Part shown: in pieces, positions 59,629 through 64,000 of the stretch
Layout: every line of letters starts with the position of its first letter
Numbering within the stretch: the stretch's first letter is position 1
Source: CF-46 sp042408445
GTDB lineage: Bacteria; Chloroflexota; Limnocylindria; Limnocylindrales; CSP1-4
Direction: 5' to 3'
DNA length: 64,000 bases
Assembly (NCBI GenBank): GCA_042408445.1
Contig: JBHORC010000023.1
Location: 124,001-188,000, forward strand
Made by a program: the position numbers and the translations under genes
The notes under the pieces: generated by a model
Databases searched by the model: none
Seen by the model: only the letters and a program-made list of their open reading frames with translations
What the model was told of the DNA's origin: nothing

Positions 59629-60570
59629 CTACGCCGTCACGCCGCTCAGCAGCTCCCGGCCGATGAACGCCGCCGCCTCGCGGACGCCGTCCTCCTGCGA
59701 CGCGTACGGATCCTCCTGCTCGATCGAGAGCGAGCCGTCGTAGCCGGCCTCGGCCAGCGCGTCGACGAATGCCCGCCAGAACTCCGGTGGGTGGATCCGT
59801 CCCACGGTTCGGAAGACCCAGGCCCGTTCGGCCGGCGTCTCGAACGGCCGGTTGTCGAGGACGCCCGCCAGCGCGACCTGCCCCGCATCGATCTCCGTGT
59901 CCTTCATGTGGACATGCGACACGGCGCCACCGAGTGCGCGCACGGCCGCGACCGGGTCCATCTGCTGCCAGAACAGGTGGCTCGGATCCATGTTCACGCC
60001 GATCACGTCGCCGACAGCGGCCCGGAACGCGAGTGCGGTGGGCACGTTGTAGACGAGGTGCAGGGGATGGAGCTCGAACGCGATCCGCGTCACGCCGGCG
60101 GCCTCGGCGGCGCGCGCCTTCGCGGACCAGAATTCGAGACCCTCATCCCAGGCCCGCCGCCCGAGCGCGACCGCGTCGTCCGGCCACGGATACCAAGTCC
60201 AGTTCACGGTCGTCGCTGCGGCTCCGTCCCCCGGGCAGCCGGACATCGAGACGACGCGCGACACGCCGAGCTCGGCAGCCAGCCGGAATGTCTTGTCGAT
60301 CAGCTCCGAATGCGCCGCGCCGACGACCGGGTGCATCGGCCAGGCGGAACAGTTTAGCGCGGCGATCCGCAGGCCCCGCGACGAGAACGCCTGCAGGAAC
60401 CGCGACCGGGCCGGACCGCTCGCAAGCAGGTCGTCGACCCGGAGATGCGGGGCGCTGGACTGGCCGCCGGTCGCGATCTCGATCGCAGTGACGCCCGCCT
60501 CAGCGGCGACGTCGAGCATCTCCTCGAACGGGAGCCGGCTCAACGAATCGGTGTACAGGCCGATCTCCAC
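59629..60570 (-). CDS. TIM-barrel sugar phosphate isomerase/epimerase
   Basis: 313-aa xylose-isomerase-like protein. IGLYTDSLSRLPFEEML, GVTAIEIATGGQ, IAFELHPLHLVYNV, IGVNMDPSHLFWQQMDP, VSHVHMKDTEID and DGSLSIEQEDPYAS mark the fold and the Glu-Asp-His-Glu metal site. It resembles sugar isomerases often paired with Gfo/Idh dehydrogenases. The GTG at 60570 starts the conserved MEIGLYTDSL. It converges on the second PHP-type gene with a 48-bp spacer. No LacI operator was seen upstream, so it may be regulated separately. Confidence 0.83.
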   Translation of the reverse strand: MEIGLYTDSLSRLPFEEMLDVAAEAGVTAIEIATGGQSSAPHLRVDDLLASGPARSRFLQAFSSRGLRIAALNCSAWPMHPVVGAAHSELIDKTFRLAAELGVSRVVSMSGCPGDGAAATTVNWTWYPWPDDAVALGRRAWDEGLEFWSAKARAAEAAGVTRIAFELHPLHLVYNVPTALAFRAAVGDVIGVNMDPSHLFWQQMDPVAAVRALGGAVSHVHMKDTEIDAGQVALAGVLDNRPFETPAERAWVFRTVGRIHPPEFWRAFVDALAEAGYDGSLSIEQEDPYASQEDGVREAAAFIGRELLSGVTA

Positions 60571-60730
60571 GCAACGAACCTCGCTTCAGCAACGGACGGG
60601 CATCAATGACGGACCTGCCCCGCATCCCCGCGACGCGAGACGGACGGGATCGTGCCACTCCGCGCGTCCATCCGTGTGCCGGGCGCGTCGCCGTCCCGTG
60701 CCGGCCGGGAGTGGCCGCGGACGCCCGCGC

Positions 60731-60736
60731 TAGACT
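60731..60736 (+). promoter_or_regulatory. -10 box of the aldehyde dehydrogenase gene
   Basis: TAGACT in the context CGCTAGACT, 44 nt before the ATG. The same string precedes the ACT-domain gene at 16768. No good -35 is visible. Confidence 0.4.
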
Positions 60737-60780
60737 GCGAGCAACGTCCCGAGGCCCTTCCGCTTCCGAGGTTTCCAGCC

Positions 60781-62361
60781 ATGTCGACCGAGACCCAACC
60801 GCGCCTGAAGATCACCTACGCGACCCTCCGCGCGGACAACGAGCAGCTCCACCGTGAGTACGAGGCGGGTCTCGCGGAGGCCAAGACGCTCCTCGGCGGC
60901 CATCACCGGAACTGGATCGACGGGAAGGAGCGCGACGGCGACGGCGAGTCGACGGTCCGCTCGCCGATCGACAACCAGATCATCCTCGGCCACTTCGCGA
61001 CCGGAACCCGCCAGTACGTCAAGGACGCGATCGCGGCGGCCCGACGGGCGCAGCCCGCGTGGTTCGCGCTGGGCTGGGAGAAGCGGATCGAGATCATCCG
61101 CCGCGCGGCGGAGCTGATCAGCCAGCGCCAGATGGTCCTCGGCGGGCTGATGGCGATCGAGGTCGGCAAGAACCGCCTGGAGGCGCTCGGCGAGGTCGAG
61201 GAGGCGGCCGACCTTCTCCGGTACTACAGCCAGACCGCGGTCGACAACAACTTCTACGACCACCCGATGGACAGCCTCGGCGACAACGCCGTCCACACCC
61301 GCTCGATCCTCCGGCCGCACGGCGTCTTCGCCGTCATCAGCCCGTTCAACTTCCCGATGGCGCTCGCGGCCGGTCCGTCCGCCGCCGCGCTCCTCGCCGG
61401 CAACACCGTCGTGTTCAAGCCGTCGTCCGTCGCGCCCATCTCCGGTGTGAAGCTCGTCGAGGCGTACCGCGATGCGGGCGTTCCGGATGGCGTGATCAAC
61501 CTCGTCATGGGCCCGGGCGAGACCGTCGGCGCCGAGCTGCGTGACAACGAGGGAATCGACGGGATCGTCTTCACCGGCTCCTATGAGGTCGGGTTCGATC
61601 TGTACCGGACGTTCTCCCGGCGCTTCCCGAAGCCGACGATCGTCGAGATGGGCGGCAAGAACCCGGCCGTCGTCTCGCGGAAGGCGGACCTCGAGGAGGC
61701 GGCCGAGGGGATCATGCGATCCGCCTTCGGCTTCCAGGGCCAGAAGTGCTCGGCGAACAGCCGCGTGTACGTCGAGAAGCCGGTCCACGACGAGCTGGTT
61801 CGCCTGCTCGTCGAGAAGACCGAGGCAATCACGATCGGCGACCCGCTGCTCCGCGAGAACTGGCTCGGACCGGTCATCGACCAGCGCGCCGTGGATCGGC
61901 ACCAGAAGGCGGTCGCCGAGGCACGCCAGGACGGCCGCGTGTTCGTGGGCGGGGAGCGGCTCAAGGATCGCGGGATGGACCGTGGCTTCTACGTCGAGCC
62001 GACGGTCGTCGGCAACCTGCCGGCAGACCATCGCCTGTTCCGCGACGAGCTGTTCGCGCCGTTCACGGCCGTCCACGCCGTCGACTCGTTCGACGAGGCG
62101 ATCCGGCTCGCGAACGACTCCGTCTACGGCCTCACCGCGGGCGTGTACAGCGAGGACCAGGGCGAGGTCCAGCAGTTCCTTGACACGTGCGAGGCGGGCG
62201 TCCTGTACGTGAACCGCCGCGCCGGGGCGACGACAGGGGCGTGGCCGGGTGTCCAGGCGTTCGGTGGCTGGAAGGGCTCCGGCTCGACCGGCAAGGCCGG
62301 GCTGTCGATGTACTACGTCGCCCAGTTCCTGCGGGAGCAGAGCCACACGGTCGTCGACTAG
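60781..62361 (+). CDS. rocA: L-glutamate gamma-semialdehyde dehydrogenase
   Basis: 526-aa NAD-dependent aldehyde dehydrogenase, second step of proline and arginine/ornithine breakdown, giving glutamate. KITYATLRADNEQLHREYEAGLAEAKTLLG-type N-terminus (positions 9-38) is typical of RocA/PruA monofunctional enzymes. VISPFNFPMALAAGP binds NAD; Glu289 in IVEMGGKNP and the nucleophile Cys323 in FQGQKCSANSRVY are the catalytic pair. The C-terminal GGWKGSGSTGK completes the family pattern. No proline dehydrogenase gene is in the window. A GAGG site 9 nt upstream supports ATG 60781. Confidence 0.93.
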   Translation: MSTETQPRLKITYATLRADNEQLHREYEAGLAEAKTLLGGHHRNWIDGKERDGDGESTVRSPIDNQIILGHFATGTRQYVKDAIAAARRAQPAWFALGWEKRIEIIRRAAELISQRQMVLGGLMAIEVGKNRLEALGEVEEAADLLRYYSQTAVDNNFYDHPMDSLGDNAVHTRSILRPHGVFAVISPFNFPMALAAGPSAAALLAGNTVVFKPSSVAPISGVKLVEAYRDAGVPDGVINLVMGPGETVGAELRDNEGIDGIVFTGSYEVGFDLYRTFSRRFPKPTIVEMGGKNPAVVSRKADLEEAAEGIMRSAFGFQGQKCSANSRVYVEKPVHDELVRLLVEKTEAITIGDPLLRENWLGPVIDQRAVDRHQKAVAEARQDGRVFVGGERLKDRGMDRGFYVEPTVVGNLPADHRLFRDELFAPFTAVHAVDSFDEAIRLANDSVYGLTAGVYSEDQGEVQQFLDTCEAGVLYVNRRAGATTGAWPGVQAFGGWKGSGSTGKAGLSMYYVAQFLREQSHTVVD

Positions 62362-62552
62362 GGGAGGGTGGTCGTCGACCCCGCGGGCGGCGAGGTCGAC
62401 GATGAACCGCGACCGGGCGTCGCGCACTGGGGCGGCGTCGCGGTCGCTGACGACCTGATCCTCGCTCCGGCCACGGGCAGGAGAGCCGTCGAAGGGCTGC
62501 TGGTCCGTTGCAGATCCGTTCGAATGGCCCTGGTCGCCCGGAGGGCCTCTGC

Positions 62553-62558
62553 TATCCT
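62553..62558 (+). promoter_or_regulatory. -10 box of the GabT-like gene
   Basis: TATCCT in the context GCTATCCTCGG, as before fabI. It lies about 70 nt before the GTG start; two inverted repeats lie between. Confidence 0.45.
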
Positions 62559-62559
62559 C

Positions 62560-62592
62560 GGCTGGAATATTCAGCCTGCATAGTCCCTATGC
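62560..62592. promoter_or_regulatory. two inverted repeats in the leader of the GabT-like gene
   Basis: GGCTGGAATATTCAGCC (62560-62576), with perfect core GAATATTC and near-symmetrical arms, is followed by GCATAG-TCC-CTATGC (62578-62592), a perfect 6-3-6 repeat. Both lie just downstream of the -10, where a repressor would block transcription. The regulator is not in the window. Confidence 0.5.
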
Positions 62593-62628
62593 GTTCGGCT
62601 TCCGTCCGTCGTCGCACAGAGGTGTCCC

Positions 62629-64000
62629 GTGTCCGCCGCGTCCAGTCGTCTTGCCGCAGGTCGGCCGGTTCCGGATCTCGTCACTGAGCTTCCCGGACCA
62701 AAGGCACGAGCCCACGTCCAGTACGACGAGACCTGGACCTCGCCGAGCCTCCCGCGCGCCTACCCGATCGTTCCCGTTCGCGGCGAGGGCCTGACCCTCG
62801 AGGACATCGACGGCAACCTGTTCCTCGACTTCGCGGCGGGGATCGCCGTCAACTCGACCGGTCATGCCCACCCGGCGGTCGTCGGGGCGATCCGTGAGCA
62901 GGCCGGCGAGCTGCTCCACTTCAGCGCGAGCGACTTCTACCTGCCGATCTACGCGGAGACGTGCGAGCGCATCGCGAAGCTGACGCCCGTCGCCGGCGGC
63001 CGGGCTCGGGCCTACCTCGGCAACTCCGGGACGGAGGTCGTCGAGACGGCGATCAAGCTCGCCCGGTTCGCGACGAAGCGGCCATATGTCGTCGCGTTCC
63101 TCGGGGCGTTCCACGGCCGCAGCTACGGCTCGGTCAGCCTGACCGCCTCGAAGTCGAAGTACCACGCGGGGTTCGGCCCCCTCCTTCCGGGCGTCTACCA
63201 CGCGCCGTTCGGCAAGGTCGAGGATCTGGGCTGGTTCGACGACGTCCTCTTCGACAAGCTCGTGCCCGCCAACGAGGTCGCCGCGATCATCGTCGAGCCG
63301 ATCCAGGGCGAAGGCGGCTACATCGTCCCGGAGGACGGGTTCCTCGAGGGGCTCCGCGCGATCTGTGACCAGCACGGGATCCTCCTCGTCGCGGACGAGA
63401 TCCAGTCCGGCGCCGGTCGGACCGGCACGATGTGGGCGATCGAGCAGTGGGGCGTGAAGCCGGACATCCTCCTGACGGCCAAGGGGATCGCGAGCGGAAT
63501 GCCGCTCGCGGCGCTCGTCGCGCGGGCGGATCTGCTCGAGGCGTGGGGCCCGGGCGCCCACGGCTCCACGTACGGCGGGAACCCGGTCGCGTGCGCCGCT
63601 GCGCTCGCCACGATCGACCTGCTCGAGGGCGGGCTCGTCGAGAACGCCGCCGAGCGCGGCGCCCAGGCGATGGCCGGCCTCGCGGAGCTTCGCGAAGGGT
63701 TTCCGGCGCTCGTCCGTGACGTGCGCGGCCGCGGGCTGATGATCGGAATCGAGTTCGACACCGCTGAGCACGCGGAGGAGCTCCAGTGGGCCGCGTTCCA
63801 GCGCGGGCTGCTCGTGCTCGAGTGCGGCAAGTCGTCGGTCCGCCTCGCGCCGGCGCTGACCGTCTCGGAGGCCGAGATGGCGACGGCGCTGCGGATCTTC
63901 GGGGAGGCCGTGGTTGAGGTCGCGCGGGAGCCCGCGGACCAGCCGATCCTCCACGCCGCCGAGAGCGCCGGAGCGGTGACCGGCGTCGAGGCCGCGATCT
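62629..64000 (+). CDS. class III aminotransferase, GabT-like (C-terminus outside window)
   Basis: 457 codons visible, open at the right edge. PLP enzyme moving an amino group from an omega-amino acid to 2-oxoglutarate. VRGEGLTLEDIDGNLFLDFAAGIAV-type start (positions 45-69), YLGNSGTEVVETAIKLAR, FHGRSYGSVSLTAS, VADEIQSGAGRTGTMWA and the PLP lysine Lys285 in TAKGIASGMPL are family features. 4-aminobutyrate aminotransferase is the best guess; acetylornithine or beta-alanine aminotransferases are close relatives. An AGAGG site 6 nt upstream fixes GTG 62629. It follows the semialdehyde dehydrogenase on the same strand, with its own promoter region between. Confidence 0.87.
   Translation, partial: MSAASSRLAAGRPVPDLVTELPGPKARAHVQYDETWTSPSLPRAYPIVPVRGEGLTLEDIDGNLFLDFAAGIAVNSTGHAHPAVVGAIREQAGELLHFSASDFYLPIYAETCERIAKLTPVAGGRARAYLGNSGTEVVETAIKLARFATKRPYVVAFLGAFHGRSYGSVSLTASKSKYHAGFGPLLPGVYHAPFGKVEDLGWFDDVLFDKLVPANEVAAIIVEPIQGEGGYIVPEDGFLEGLRAICDQHGILLVADEIQSGAGRTGTMWAIEQWGVKPDILLTAKGIASGMPLAALVARADLLEAWGPGAHGSTYGGNPVACAAALATIDLLEGGLVENAAERGAQAMAGLAELREGFPALVRDVRGRGLMIGIEFDTAEHAEELQWAAFQRGLLVLECGKSSVRLAPALTVSEAEMATALRIFGEAVVEVAREPADQPILHAAESAGAVTGVEAAI

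Noticed and set aside
1..64000. CRISPR arrays, insertion sequences or prophage genes
   Set aside because: I saw no regularly spaced repeats, transposase or integrase motifs, or terminal inverted repeats in the window; composition and codon use are uniform.

Overview
The window is about 70% G+C, has many GTG starts, and is densely packed in co-directional blocks that overlap by 4 nt. Several genes have a TAnnnT -10 box only 6-9 nt before the start codon, which points to leaderless transcripts. This, with the gene content (Geobacillus-type NirK, GH57 enzymes, an F420/LLM oxidoreductase, a YtrB-like ABC set), fits a free-living high-GC Chloroflexota-like bacterium (Limnocylindria/Ellin6529 type). 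That placement is an inference from gene style only; no rRNA is present. No IS element, prophage or CRISPR array was seen.

Region 1 (1-18000), alpha-glucan metabolism: a GH13 enzyme cut by the left edge, a GntR regulator, a 41-aa membrane protein, htpX, two GH57 enzymes, a LacI regulator, a GH13 neopullulanase-like enzyme, alpha-glucan phosphorylase (glgP) and glycogen synthase (glgA). Palindromes with an AACCGGTT core lie between the GH57 operon and lacI (twice) and between glgP and glgA (once), so this LacI protein probably controls glucan breakdown and storage. An alpha/beta hydrolase, an ACT-ACT protein and a PhyH-type oxygenase follow.

Region 2 (18000-30000), mixed functions: a copper nitrite reductase lipoprotein with an extra N-terminal cupredoxin domain, next to an NsrR-like Rrf2 regulator; tRNA-Gly(UCC); an FtsH protease with a long Ala/Pro-rich tail; two overlapping ATPase-permease ABC pairs; a protein of unknown function; fabI; and a secreted M14 carboxypeptidase.

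Region 3 (30000-60600), a large cyclitol (inositol-type) regulon: three Gfo/Idh/MocA dehydrogenases, an IolE-like dehydratase, IolB, IolC, IolD, a LacD-like class I aldolase, a split transketolase, two aminotransferases, a spermidine/putrescine-type ABC transporter, an EamA transporter, several TIM-barrel isomerases, and two paralogous PHP-type metallohydrolases of about 850-890 aa. A LacI regulator lies inside. Four operators with core GCAAYCGWTTGC (one degenerate) sit in the promoters of four transcription units; two are bidirectional and serve one PHP gene and one large operon each. The whole looks like one regulon for taking up and degrading an inositol derivative. The polyamine-type transporter and the aminotransferases suggest an amino-cyclitol, but this is a hypothesis.

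Region 4 (60600-64000): an L-glutamate-gamma-semialdehyde dehydrogenase and a GabT-like aminotransferase cut by the right edge, separated by a 267-bp spacer with two inverted repeats. No gene-free stretch in the window exceeds 300 bp.
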